Shown: piece by piece, positions 24,772 through 34,124 of the stretch | Layout of the letters: each line of letters opens with the position of its first letter | Numbering within the stretch: position 1 is the stretch's first letter | Source of the DNA: Corynebacterium sp. | GTDB lineage: Bacteria > Actinomycetota > Actinomycetes > Mycobacteriales > Mycobacteriaceae | DNA: 34,386 bases | Reading direction: 5' to 3' | NCBI GenBank assembly: GCA_030530875.1 | Contig: JAUMUD010000005.1 | Location: forward strand, 1-34,386 | Notes under the pieces: generated by a model | What the model saw: the letters and a program-made list of their open reading frames with translations, nothing else | Told to the model about the DNA's origin: nothing | Databases searched by the model: none | Made by a program: the position numbers and the translations under genes

Positions 24772-26225
24772 GAGAGCTCGTCGATAATCTCCGTGCCAAG
24801 CATGGTGACACTACCGGCACCCATGGTGATAATCAGGTCGCCTGGGCGGGCGATATCGCGCAGCCGTGCAGGTACTTCGCTGAAGTTTGGCTCATAGAGG
24901 CCACCCTCAATCTTTTCGCTGATGATTCGACCACTCACACCCTCCACAGGCTTCTCGCGGGCGGCGTAAATATCAAGGACGAGAACTTTATCCGCATGGC
25001 TAAGGGCCTCAGCGAATTCCTGAGCGAACTCAATGGTGCGCGAATAGAGATGCGGCTGGAAGACCACCACTACCCTGCCCTTGGTGTGCTGACGCGCAGC
25101 ATGGACCACGGCATTCACCTCGGTTGGGTGGTGGGCATAGTCATCATAGACCTCGACCCCTGCATATGGGCCGGTCATAATGCGCCCCTTAAGCTCAAAG
25201 CGGCGGCGCACACCGGTAAAGCCAGCAACACCACGAATCAGCTTCTCATAATCAGCCTTGTCGCCCAGAAGGCAGATGGAACCGGCAATGGCACCGCAGG
25301 CATTGAGAATCATATGGCGGCCAACAGCGCGGAATTCCGCAGTGGAACTCAGCACCCTATCGGCCAGGTGGATAGTAATCTGCGCTTCCTGGCCATCGAC
25401 CTTATTAAGCTGCACCAAAAGCGGAATATCCGTGCCATAGGTGCTATCACCATAGCCCACCACCGAGAAGCGCTGCGCCTCCGGAAGAGTTGCGGCATAC
25501 TCCTGGGCGTAGAGGCCAAGATTGCGGGCATGCTCATCCTCCAGGCACACAACCAGGGTGCCACCAGGGGCCATGCGGGCCACAAAGTCACGGAAGACCT
25601 GGAAGTACTTTTCCGGGTCACCGAAATAATCAAGATGGTCGGGCTCAATATTGGTAACTACCGCTACCTTTGGGAAATACTTGAGCAAACTTGCATCGGA
25701 CTCATCAGCCTCAGCCACAAAATATGGGTCATTACCCTGGTGGGCATTCGTGCCGGACTTATTGAGCTGACCACCAATGGCAAAGCTCGGGTCAACCCCG
25801 GCCTCCTGCAGGCCAGTGACAGCCATCGAGGTTGTGGAGGTCTTGCCGTGGGTGCCGGCAATCAAAAACTCATCGCTACCGCGCATCAAAAGCGCCAGCA
25901 GATCGGAGCGGCAAATCACAGGAATACCTGCCTCGCGGGCGGCCACCAGCTCAGGATTATCATCCGGAATGGCCGCATAGGAGATCACCACCACCGTGGC
26001 ACCGGCAATCTGCGAGGCCTCATGGCCAATAAAGACCTCCGCACCCATGGACTTCAGGGCAAAAAGCACGCGGCTGTCATTGGCATCCGAACCGCTCACC
26101 TCAAAACCACGGCTAAGCACAATGCGCGCCAAACCGCTCATACCGGCACCACCAATGCCGATGAAGTGAACGTGACTCAGGTCCACCGTATCCAAATCCA
26201 CGGGGGCAAGATTATGAGTAGCCAT
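24768..26225 (-). CDS. murC: UDP-N-acetylmuramate--L-alanine ligase MurC
   Basis: MurC adds the first residue, L-Ala, to UDP-MurNAc in the cytoplasm using ATP. The 485-residue protein shows the N-terminal Rossmann motif GIGGAGMSG (23-31), the ATP loop GTHGKTSTT (124-132), NIEPDHLDYFG, and DDYAHHPTEV in the C-terminal domain. The start overlaps the murG stop as TAATG with AAAGGA upstream; the end overlaps ftsQ. Confidence 0.97.
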   Translation of the reverse strand: MATHNLAPVDLDTVDLSHVHFIGIGGAGMSGLARIVLSRGFEVSGSDANDSRVLFALKSMGAEVFIGHEASQIAGATVVVISYAAIPDDNPELVAAREAGIPVICRSDLLALLMRGSDEFLIAGTHGKTSTTSMAVTGLQEAGVDPSFAIGGQLNKSGTNAHQGNDPYFVAEADESDASLLKYFPKVAVVTNIEPDHLDYFGDPEKYFQVFRDFVARMAPGGTLVVCLEDEHARNLGLYAQEYAATLPEAQRFSVVGYGDSTYGTDIPLLVQLNKVDGQEAQITIHLADRVLSSTAEFRAVGRHMILNACGAIAGSICLLGDKADYEKLIRGVAGFTGVRRRFELKGRIMTGPYAGVEVYDDYAHHPTEVNAVVHAARQHTKGRVVVVFQPHLYSRTIEFAQEFAEALSHADKVLVLDIYAAREKPVEGVSGRIISEKIEGGLYEPNFSEVPARLRDIARPGDLIITMGAGSVTMLGTEIIDELS

Positions 26226-27268
26226 TATTTTCCTTTCACTCCATCAATAATCATGCGGGCAATGGTGCCAGCCGCATCGCGACCAGGATAGTTAGCCAAA
26301 GCCGCGGCCATCGCCTCACGCTTCGAGAGCACGGAGAGAATCTCCGCATTCAAATCGGCATCCTTCAACCATGCATCCTCATGCAGCACTGCCCCACCGG
26401 CAGCCACCACAGGCTTAGCATTCAGTGCCTGCTCACCATTACCAATTGGCAGCGGAATATAGATGGCCGGCACATGAGCCTGGGTCACCTCCGCCACCGT
26501 CATGGCACCGCAACGACACAGAACAATATCAGCAGCACGCAGGGCTGCAGGCATATTGTCAATATATGGCACTGGCACATAGCCAGGGGCTGCTGTAGGC
26601 GCCGCATTCTTCTTTCCATAGGCATGAAGAATTTGATACGTGCGCTCTGTACCAGCAATGGCCTCCACAGCACGGTTAATGGACTGGGCCCCCTGGGAAC
26701 CACCGGTGACCAGCACCACTGGCTTAGCCGGGTCCAGCCCCCACAGCGCACAGGCCTGCTCGCGGCTCATGTCCAGAGTCTCAAAAGAATTACGAATTGG
26801 CACACCGACTACAGGGCCAGGAATACCGGAATTCTCCACGGAATTCAGGCCACGCCCACCGAGCTTAATGCCCAGCTTATTGGCCATACCGGCACGGGCA
26901 TTGGCCTCATGAACAAAGAAGGGCTTCTTTAGGCTTTTCGACGCCAAATACGCAGGCGCCGATACATATCCACCAAAACCAATAACCACATCAACATCAG
27001 CCAAGTTTTTCTTGGTCTGACGGATGGCCTTCAGCACGCGAAATGGCAGGGTGAACAAGTCCTTATTAATCTTACGAGGCACCGGCACCGGGTCAATCAT
27101 GCACAGTTCATAACCTCGGGCAGGAACCAGGTCCTTTTCCAAACCACGAGGAGTACCCAGGGCCACAACCTTGGCCACTTCCCCGGTTTTCATGAGCGCA
27201 TCGGCAACCGCCATGGCGGGTTCAATATGGCCGGCAGTACCACCGCCAGCAACAGCAACAGTCAGCAT
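26225..27268 (-). CDS. murG: UDP-GlcNAc transferase MurG (lipid II synthesis)
   Basis: MurG transfers GlcNAc to lipid I at the inner membrane face, making lipid II. The 347-residue GT-B enzyme has GGGTAGHI (8-15), GFGGYVS (97-103), HEANARAG (120-127) and GGSQGAQSIN (189-198), all family signatures. GGAGG lies nine bases before the ATG, which abuts the ftsW stop (TAAATG). Its stop overlaps murC. Confidence 0.97.
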   Translation of the reverse strand: MLTVAVAGGGTAGHIEPAMAVADALMKTGEVAKVVALGTPRGLEKDLVPARGYELCMIDPVPVPRKINKDLFTLPFRVLKAIRQTKKNLADVDVVIGFGGYVSAPAYLASKSLKKPFFVHEANARAGMANKLGIKLGGRGLNSVENSGIPGPVVGVPIRNSFETLDMSREQACALWGLDPAKPVVLVTGGSQGAQSINRAVEAIAGTERTYQILHAYGKKNAAPTAAPGYVPVPYIDNMPAALRAADIVLCRCGAMTVAEVTQAHVPAIYIPLPIGNGEQALNAKPVVAAGGAVLHEDAWLKDADLNAEILSVLSKREAMAAALANYPGRDAAGTIARMIIDGVKGK

Positions 27269-28774
27269 TTACTTATTCCTCCTGTCTCGACGCTCACGCC
27301 AGGTTTCACCAGGCAGTGGCCTTTCACTAAAGCTTCCAAAACGTGAACGCTGCGCCTGGTAGCGGTCATAATCACTCACACGCGATGGCCTGCTAGACGA
27401 GGTCCTCGTGGTACCAGTACTCCGAGTAGTCGTCGAACGCGTCCGGGTACTAGCAGTCGGCGCGGAGCGCTTAGTCACCGGCACACCGAAACGGTCCTTG
27501 GTCTCATTCTTCTTTGTGCCATGACGTGGGTCAATATCCGATGGATCTGGCTCAGGAATACGCAGAGCACGGTCAAAGACCGAACGGCCGTAGTTCTGCA
27601 TGGCGGAAATAGCTTCCGGCTCATAGCGACAACAACTGAGCAAAATACCCATGGCCGCCAGGTTAATCACGGCCGCTGTACCACCGGCAGAAATCAGTGG
27701 GAGCTGAATACCGGTCACTGGCAGAAGACCAATCACATAGGCCATATTAATGAAGGCCTGAATCACAACCACACTAGTCAGTGTGGAGGAGAGCATGCGC
27801 ATGTAGCCGTTCATGGAGCGCGTTGCACAGCGGATACCAAAGACGGCGAGCACCGTGAAAAGAATCACCACAAGAGCGGCACCCCAGAGGCCCATTTCCT
27901 CACCAATAATGGCAAAAATGAAGTCATTCTTTGCCTCAGGTAGGTAGAACCACTTGGCGCGGGACTGACCAAGACCAACGCCACCAATGGAGCCGTCGGC
28001 AAGCGAAAGGAAGCCCTGGTAGGACTGGAATGCGACACCGCGAGTGTCCTGGAAGTGGCCACGGAAGGCGTCCAAGAACACGGTAATACGGGCGTTACGG
28101 AAGCCACCGCCCAGCGCCAGCACAATCACCACCGCCACGGCGAGCGCGAAGACAGCGCCAAGCAGGCGAAGGCTGAAGCCAGAGAAGAAGAGGATGGCCA
28201 TCACGACCATGGCATAGGAGGCGGTCATACCGAGGTCACCCTGGGCCACAATCAAAATGGCAATGACCATGGAGACCGCGAGGAAGATCGTGTACGGGTG
28301 GCGCCAAATGCTGGTCTTGCGTGGGCGTGGCAGCGAGAGATAGTGCGCACCCCAGATGGCGGTGGCGATTTTGGCATACTCGGAAGGCTGGAAGCGGATT
28401 GGGCCGAGCACAATCCAGGACTGGGAACCAACCTCGGTACCACCGGTACCAATACCAGGAATCAGCACGGCAATGAGCAGCACAATGGCCAGGATAATAA
28501 TCCACATCGAGTAGCGGCGAAGCACACGGGGCTTAACGCGCATGGCCACCCACATGGCAATCAGACCAAGCACGACCATGACAGTCTGCTTGATAGATTC
28601 GGACCAGGCGCTCTCGCCTTCAAAGACCGACCAGGTCATTGAGGAGGACAAGACCATCACAAGGCCAATGGCTGTCAGGATAAAGACAGCGCCCATGACC
28701 ATGAGGTAGTCAAGCTGCGGGCGGCCCTTGGTATCCGTCCAGCTGCCGGTTAGCCAACCGTAGAGCTTCGCCAT
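27269..28774 (-). CDS. ftsW: septal peptidoglycan polymerase FtsW (SEDS family)
   Basis: FtsW polymerises lipid II at the septum with its partner FtsI. The 501-residue protein has about ten membrane helices and SEDS blocks: SQSWIVLGPIRFQPSEYAK, AQGDLGMT, GQSRAKWFYLPEAKNDFIFAIIGEE and LPVTGIQLPLISAGGTA. After the last helix comes a cytoplasmic tail of about 110 residues rich in Ser, Thr and Arg (near 435-475), longer than in E. coli but normal for Actinobacteria. The ATG has AGGAG overlapping the murD stop. RodA is not in the window. Confidence 0.95.
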   Translation of the reverse strand: MAKLYGWLTGSWTDTKGRPQLDYLMVMGAVFILTAIGLVMVLSSSMTWSVFEGESAWSESIKQTVMVVLGLIAMWVAMRVKPRVLRRYSMWIIILAIVLLIAVLIPGIGTGGTEVGSQSWIVLGPIRFQPSEYAKIATAIWGAHYLSLPRPRKTSIWRHPYTIFLAVSMVIAILIVAQGDLGMTASYAMVVMAILFFSGFSLRLLGAVFALAVAVVIVLALGGGFRNARITVFLDAFRGHFQDTRGVAFQSYQGFLSLADGSIGGVGLGQSRAKWFYLPEAKNDFIFAIIGEEMGLWGAALVVILFTVLAVFGIRCATRSMNGYMRMLSSTLTSVVVIQAFINMAYVIGLLPVTGIQLPLISAGGTAAVINLAAMGILLSCCRYEPEAISAMQNYGRSVFDRALRIPEPDPSDIDPRHGTKKNETKDRFGVPVTKRSAPTASTRTRSTTTRSTGTTRTSSSRPSRVSDYDRYQAQRSRFGSFSERPLPGETWRERRDRRNK

Positions 28775-28782
28775 TGCTTCTC

Positions 28783-30093
28783 CTAACAGGGGTATAGTTC
28801 ACGCGCAAGAGCGGCGAAAATATCACCGCGCTCGCTCATTCCGGAATACATATCCAGGGAGGCGGCGGCTGGTGCCAAGCAGACATTGGCTGGGCCTTCC
28901 TCGATATAGGGGCGCATTGCCTCAAGCAGGTCGCGCATTGCTTCCTCAGGGTCGGTGCTATCCGTCACATGGATAGGCAGATGAGGGAAATGGCGACTGA
29001 GCGCTTCTACCAGAATCTCACGATCCTTGCCCAAGAGGAATGCGGCGCGCATATGTGGGCCGTGGGTTGTGACCAATTCTTCACAATCGGCCCCCTTGAG
29101 TTGGCCCCCGCCAATCCACAAAATATTCTCCACACCATCAAGGGCGGCGAGGACGGCGTGCGGGTTTGTGGCTTTGGAATTATCGACAAAGGTGGCATTG
29201 CCCGCGCGGTGCACAATCTGGCCGCGGTGCTTGGCCACTTCAAATTTGCGCAGTCCCCCGGCAATATCCTTGACACCTTGGCTGCGTGCGATGGTGGCGG
29301 CGGCCAAAGCATCCACGAGGCCTGCCCTGCCGGCCACTGGCACATCATCGACATGAAAGAGGGGTTCGGCGGAACCAAAGGCGCGGTCGATAACCTGGCC
29401 GTCGACAATGCCAACCTGGCCTGGCTGTGGCTCGCCGAGGGTAAAGCCCACCACGTCCTGAATATTATTGCGCTCTACGGCCTCAAGAACCTTGGGGTCA
29501 TCGGCATTGATAATGGCGGTCTGGGCGTGGAGGAGCTTCGCCTTATCATCGGCGTAGTTTTCAAAGGAGCCGTGCCAGTCGAGGTGGTCATCGGCAAGGT
29601 TGAGCAGGCAGCCGGCATGAGGGGCCAGCGTGGAGGTCCAGTGGAGCTGGAAACTCGAGAGCTCCACGCACAGCACGCGGGCATCGCTGGTCATGGCATC
29701 GCCAATGGGGGTGCCAATATTGCCCACAGCGAGGCTCTTATAGCCATTGTGTTGGAAGATGGTATTGAGCATGCCGGTGGTGGTGGTTTTACCATTGGTG
29801 CCGGTAATACCCAGCCACACATGTGGCTCACCGAAGAAGGACTGCTGGTCCAGGCGCCAGGCAAGCTCAATATCATCCATGACCTCAAGGTGCTTGGCAG
29901 CTTCCACCAAAAATGGGTGGTCGGGGCGCCAACCCGGTGAGGTCACCAGGAAGTCAAATTCATCCAGATTTACTTCATCCGGATGGAGGTATTCGGGGCG
30001 TTCATCAACAATGACCACCTCGTCGCGGGAGGATTGGAGCATGTGCTGAACACCGATGCCGGAGACACCGGCACCTGCTACAAGAATGCGCAT
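28783..30093 (-). CDS. murD: UDP-N-acetylmuramoyl-L-alanine--D-glutamate ligase MurD
   Basis: MurD adds D-Glu to UDP-MurNAc-L-Ala. The 436-residue protein opens with MRILVAGAGVSGIG (Rossmann-like UMAG-binding domain), has the ATP loop GTNGKTTTT at 98-106, NLADDHLDWHG and FVDNSKATNPHA, the last typical of MurD. AAAGGACC lies 7 bases before the ATG. It is 24 bases after mraY and 8 bases before ftsW. Confidence 0.96.
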   Translation of the reverse strand: MRILVAGAGVSGIGVQHMLQSSRDEVVIVDERPEYLHPDEVNLDEFDFLVTSPGWRPDHPFLVEAAKHLEVMDDIELAWRLDQQSFFGEPHVWLGITGTNGKTTTTGMLNTIFQHNGYKSLAVGNIGTPIGDAMTSDARVLCVELSSFQLHWTSTLAPHAGCLLNLADDHLDWHGSFENYADDKAKLLHAQTAIINADDPKVLEAVERNNIQDVVGFTLGEPQPGQVGIVDGQVIDRAFGSAEPLFHVDDVPVAGRAGLVDALAAATIARSQGVKDIAGGLRKFEVAKHRGQIVHRAGNATFVDNSKATNPHAVLAALDGVENILWIGGGQLKGADCEELVTTHGPHMRAAFLLGKDREILVEALSRHFPHLPIHVTDSTDPEEAMRDLLEAMRPYIEEGPANVCLAPAAASLDMYSGMSERGDIFAALARELYPC

Positions 30094-30117
30094 TATGGTC
30101 CTTTCTTTCCCGTGCTT

Positions 30118-31215
30118 TTAGCGGCCGGAGGCCAGCCACTCGCCATAGAAAATGGCCACACCAATCACGCAGGCAATGGCGCTAATGAGCCAGAAGCGAA
30201 TCACAACGGTGGTTTCTGGCCAGCCGCCCTTTTCAAAGTGGTGGTGGAATGGGGCCATGCGGAAGAAGCGCTTGCCACGGGTCTTGAAGACCAGAATCTG
30301 GATTGCTACGGAGGCAACCTCAATAACAAAGAGTGCACCAATTACGACCATCAAAAGCTCAGTGCGGGAGCAAATGGAGATACCTGCAACCAAACCGCCG
30401 AGGGCCAGCGAACCGGTATCACCCATAAAGATTTTGGCCGGTGCGGCATTCCACCACAGGAAGCCCACGCAGGCACCAAGACCGGCAGCGGTCAGCACCG
30501 CAAGGTCGAGCGGGTCGCGAACACTATAGCAGCCAGGGGCTGGGCTAAGGGCACAAGAGTTGCGGAACTGCCAGAAGGTGATAAGAGTATACGCACCCAT
30601 GACCATGGCGGTGGCACCAGCAGCGAGACCATCGAGGCCGTCGGTAAGATTCACCGCATTGGACCACGCACTGATGACCAAGTAGATGAAGATGAGGAAG
30701 ATAATGGTGCCAATAATCACACCACCAATAGCGATATTGAAGGTATTTAGATCCTCAACGAAGCTGAGCTTGGTGGACGCCGGGGTAAGCCCATACTGGT
30801 TTTTGAAAAGCAGAACCAGGATGCCGAAAATCACCGAGACGGCCAATTGGCCAATGAGCTTGGCTTTCTTGTTCAGGCCCAGATTGCGCTTCTTGGCGAG
30901 CTTAATGTAGTCGTCGGCAAAGCCCAGGAGGCCAAGACCAATGGTGAGGAAGAGCACCAAAAGACCGGAGGCCGTGAAGCCGCCATTGCCAAGAATCAAG
31001 GAAATAATCTTGGTAATGACATAGGCCAGGGTGATGGCGATCAGCATGGCGATGCCGCCCATGGTTGGGGTGCCGCGCTTGCGCATGTGGCTGGCGGGGC
31101 CATCCTCGCGGATTTCTTGTCCTAGTCCTTCGGCACTAAACCAGCGAATGAGCACTGGCGTGAAGAAGATAGAAATCAGGAAGCTAATAGCACCACTGAT
31201 AATTACCTGAGTCAC
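30118..31215 (-). CDS. mraY: phospho-MurNAc-pentapeptide transferase MraY
   Basis: MraY moves phospho-MurNAc-pentapeptide onto undecaprenyl phosphate, forming lipid I. The 365-residue protein has about ten membrane helices and the conserved DDY at 101-103, [11 protein letters not shown] at 186-196, GDTGS at 265-269 and [13 protein letters not shown] near 325. The start is GTG, with AAAGGAG just upstream overlapping the end of murF. Confidence 0.97.
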   Translation of the reverse strand: MTQVIISGAISFLISIFFTPVLIRWFSAEGLGQEIREDGPASHMRKRGTPTMGGIAMLIAITLAYVITKIISLILGNGGFTASGLLVLFLTIGLGLLGFADDYIKLAKKRNLGLNKKAKLIGQLAVSVIFGILVLLFKNQYGLTPASTKLSFVEDLNTFNIAIGGVIIGTIIFLIFIYLVISAWSNAVNLTDGLDGLAAGATAMVMGAYTLITFWQFRNSCALSPAPGCYSVRDPLDLAVLTAAGLGACVGFLWWNAAPAKIFMGDTGSLALGGLVAGISICSRTELLMVVIGALFVIEVASVAIQILVFKTRGKRFFRMAPFHHHFEKGGWPETTVVIRFWLISAIACVIGVAIFYGEWLASGR

Positions 31216-31224
31216 GATTCTCCT

Positions 31225-32616
31225 TTAGTTTTCAGTACTTAGTTCGCTGCTTAGGGTTTCTGCAACCTCCCACAGGGCGGCTGATTTACTTGCTTTCACA
31301 AATACTACGGCAGGTAGCCTATCACGGACGAGGCGCAGGGCCTCCTCCTTATCCGAAACTACCACGGCCTCAGAGTAGTCACTCACCCCGACGGCGATTA
31401 TGCCTGGGGCTGCGCACTCGGCATAGGCTTCATGGGCGTTCTCTCCCAATTCTCCCATAACTCCAAGCACGGGTACCAGCGGTAAGCCATTTTCGGCGGC
31501 AATATGGGCCGCGGCGGCAAGGCCGGCCTTCATGCTCGATGGGTTCGCGTTAAAGGCATCATCGATGATGATGGAGCCGGCCAGTTCGCGCACATCCATG
31601 CGGTGTTCGCTGCGGGCTTCGTATTGCTCAAGAGCGGCGATGAGCTGCTCTACTTCCCCACCATTTTCAATGGCTGCGGCCAGTGCCTCGAGGGCATTTG
31701 CAACATGGTGCAGGCCATAGACCTTGAGGTTGACCGGGTAGCTGTGTCCTCCGAATTCGAGGTCGAAGCATGGGCGGGCGAGCCTGTCGAGGCGCACATT
31801 GGTGGCGCGGTAATCCACACGCTCGCTAAAGACTTCCTGACCTTCGACAGCACAGTATACAATGCGCCCTGGCGTGGTCATTTTTGCCACAAATGGGTCA
31901 TTGGCATTCAAAATAGCCACGCCTCCCGCAGGAAGTGCGGCGGGCAACTCGGACTTGGCCTTGGCGATATTTTCCTGGGAGCCAAACTCACCAAGGTGGG
32001 CTGTGCCCACATTGAGGACTACGCCGGTGTGTGGATGGACAATATCGCAAAGCTCGGCGATATTACCAATAGCACGGGCTGAGCATTCGGCAATGAGGAA
32101 CTTGGTATTCTCATCGACCTTGGTGGCCGTATAAGGAAGACCAATCTCATTATTGAAGGAGCCCAGTGGGCTCACGGTGGGGCCCATGGTTTCAAAGAGG
32201 CAGGCCAGCATGTCCTTGGTGCTGGTCTTGCCGGCCGAACCGGTAACACCAATGACGCCCACATCACGCACCATGCGGGAGGCCAGCAGGCCCAGGGCGT
32301 GGACAACGGCACGCAGTTCACCGCTCGGGTCGTGCTCGAAGGCCACGGCATTGGTCTCGTGGAGTTCTACTGGTGGCACCACAATCTGTGGAATATCAGG
32401 AATCTCATGGGCGCTAATCACCAACTTTGTACCAGCTGCGACAGCTGCGGCGGCAAAGTCATGGCCGTCCACCTTGGCGCCCTTGAGGGCGAGGAAGATG
32501 GTGGAGGGCTTACGGGAATCGAACTCGATAGGCCCCTGGAGGAGCTCCTCGGGATTCGCATTAATAATGCGACCACCGGTAATCTCGGCAATCTCGGCAA
32601 TACTGAGCTTAAGCAT
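31225..32616 (-). CDS. murF: UDP-MurNAc-tripeptide--D-Ala-D-Ala ligase MurF
   Basis: MurF adds the D-Ala-D-Ala dipeptide, completing the pentapeptide. The 463-residue protein has the ATP loop GVTGSAGKTS (123-132), LNVGTAHLGEFGS, and IIDDAFNANPSSM, which is typical of MurF. The N-terminal domain carries the substrate-binding block EFDSRKPSTIFLAL. The start lies two bases after the murE stop. Confidence 0.96.
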   Translation of the reverse strand: MLKLSIAEIAEITGGRIINANPEELLQGPIEFDSRKPSTIFLALKGAKVDGHDFAAAAVAAGTKLVISAHEIPDIPQIVVPPVELHETNAVAFEHDPSGELRAVVHALGLLASRMVRDVGVIGVTGSAGKTSTKDMLACLFETMGPTVSPLGSFNNEIGLPYTATKVDENTKFLIAECSARAIGNIAELCDIVHPHTGVVLNVGTAHLGEFGSQENIAKAKSELPAALPAGGVAILNANDPFVAKMTTPGRIVYCAVEGQEVFSERVDYRATNVRLDRLARPCFDLEFGGHSYPVNLKVYGLHHVANALEALAAAIENGGEVEQLIAALEQYEARSEHRMDVRELAGSIIIDDAFNANPSSMKAGLAAAAHIAAENGLPLVPVLGVMGELGENAHEAYAECAAPGIIAVGVSDYSEAVVVSDKEEALRLVRDRLPAVVFVKASKSAALWEVAETLSSELSTEN

Positions 32617-32618
32617 GA

Positions 32619-34124
32619 TTACTGATGTGGTCTTTCTAGCAAAGCAGCGCGCAATTCTTCGCGGTCATCAAAGTGAATCTTGGTATCACCAATCTGCTGA
32701 CCAGTTTCATGGCCCTTACCGGCAATCACAATGGCGTCCCCTGGGCGGGCCCAGGCAACGGCCTTGCGGATGGCCTCTGCCCTATCGCCACATTCCATGA
32801 CCTCAACCTTGCGGTCAGACTTCATGGAAAGCTCAATCAGTGCACGGGTAGCACCACTTAGAACCTGGGCGCGAATATCGGCTGGGTCCTCGGAGCGTGG
32901 ATTGTCATCGGTAATAATCACGCAGTCTGCACCGTAGACAGCTGCGGCACCCATGATTGGGCGCTTGCCGTGGTCACGGTCACCACCGGCACCAAGAACA
33001 ATACCGAGGCGGCCGGAGATTTCACCGCGTAGGGCCTCAAGTACGGCCTTGACAGCGGCTGGCTTATGGGCATAGTCGACCACAGCGAGGAAGTCTTGGC
33101 CGACGTCGATACGCTCGAGACGACCAGGGGCCTTGACGTGGGCAATGGCATTGACAGCATTGGAAAGTGGCATGCCATCCACGGCCACGCAGGCAAGAGC
33201 AAGGGCGGCGTTCTGGACATTGAATCGGCCTGGAAGGTCAAGGCCAACATGCCAGGAGACATCGCCACGGCGGAAGGTGAAGACCTGGGATCCATCGCGG
33301 TGGGTTTCAATACCGGTCTCTTCGAACTCGCCGCCTTCGCCAACGGTGTGCGCACCGGTGCGGGCGGCCAGCTTCTTGCCCCACTCATCATCGGTGGTGA
33401 CCACGCAGGTTGCTGGGTCAGCTTCCTCAAAGAAGGAGGCCTTGACCTCGAAGTACTCCTCCATGGAGTGGTGGAAGTCCAGGTGGTCTTGGGAAAGATT
33501 AGTAAAGCCACGCACATTAAAGTCGGTGCCGGCAACGCGACCCAACGCAATGGCATGGGAGGAAACCTCCATGACCACATGCGTAACGCCGCGCTCTACC
33601 ATGGTGGCGAAGAGTTCCTGAAGCTTCGGTGCTTCTGGGGTGGTGAGTGCAGTCTCCAGTGGCTCCCCATTGATGCGGGTACCGGTGGTGCCAATCAGGC
33701 CGGTGTGGTAGCCCATGGAGCGGCAAATGGCCTCAAGCAGGTAGGTAGTTGTGGTCTTGCCCGAAGTACCGGTAATGCCGATGATATTGAGCTTCTTTGA
33801 TGGTTCACCAAAAACCAGGGAGCTAATTGGACCCAGCACTGCACGGACATCCTCAGCCACAAGCACTGGGCGGTGGTCAGATTCGAGGTGTGCGAGACCG
33901 GCGTCGTCGGTAAGAATCGCGGAGGCAGCCGAATCAGCGGCGAATTTTGCACCATGCGTGCGCGTGCCTGGAAGGGCGGCGAAGATGCCACCCTCGCGGG
34001 ACTCGGCAGCATTGAGGGAGATGTGGTTGGGGCGAAGCTGCGCGTGGGCGGCATCGCGGTGGATAAGGCACAAGTTAAAGCGCTCGGCTAGGTCTGCGAG
34101 TGTCGGTTTAGAACCTTCAGACAT
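32619..34124 (-). CDS. murE: UDP-MurNAc-L-Ala-D-Glu:meso-diaminopimelate ligase MurE
   Basis: MurE adds the third stem residue. The 501-residue protein has GTSGKTTT at 119-126, the block VMEVSSHAIALGRV, SQDHLDFH, and the substrate-specificity motif DNPR at 407-410, which marks meso-diaminopimelate rather than lysine. That fits a mycolic actinobacterium. The ATG overlaps the ftsI stop as TAATG, with GGAGG eleven bases upstream. Confidence 0.97.
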   Translation of the reverse strand: MSEGSKPTLADLAERFNLCLIHRDAAHAQLRPNHISLNAAESREGGIFAALPGTRTHGAKFAADSAASAILTDDAGLAHLESDHRPVLVAEDVRAVLGPISSLVFGEPSKKLNIIGITGTSGKTTTTYLLEAICRSMGYHTGLIGTTGTRINGEPLETALTTPEAPKLQELFATMVERGVTHVVMEVSSHAIALGRVAGTDFNVRGFTNLSQDHLDFHHSMEEYFEVKASFFEEADPATCVVTTDDEWGKKLAARTGAHTVGEGGEFEETGIETHRDGSQVFTFRRGDVSWHVGLDLPGRFNVQNAALALACVAVDGMPLSNAVNAIAHVKAPGRLERIDVGQDFLAVVDYAHKPAAVKAVLEALRGEISGRLGIVLGAGGDRDHGKRPIMGAAAVYGADCVIITDDNPRSEDPADIRAQVLSGATRALIELSMKSDRKVEVMECGDRAEAIRKAVAWARPGDAIVIAGKGHETGQQIGDTKIHFDDREELRAALLERPHQ

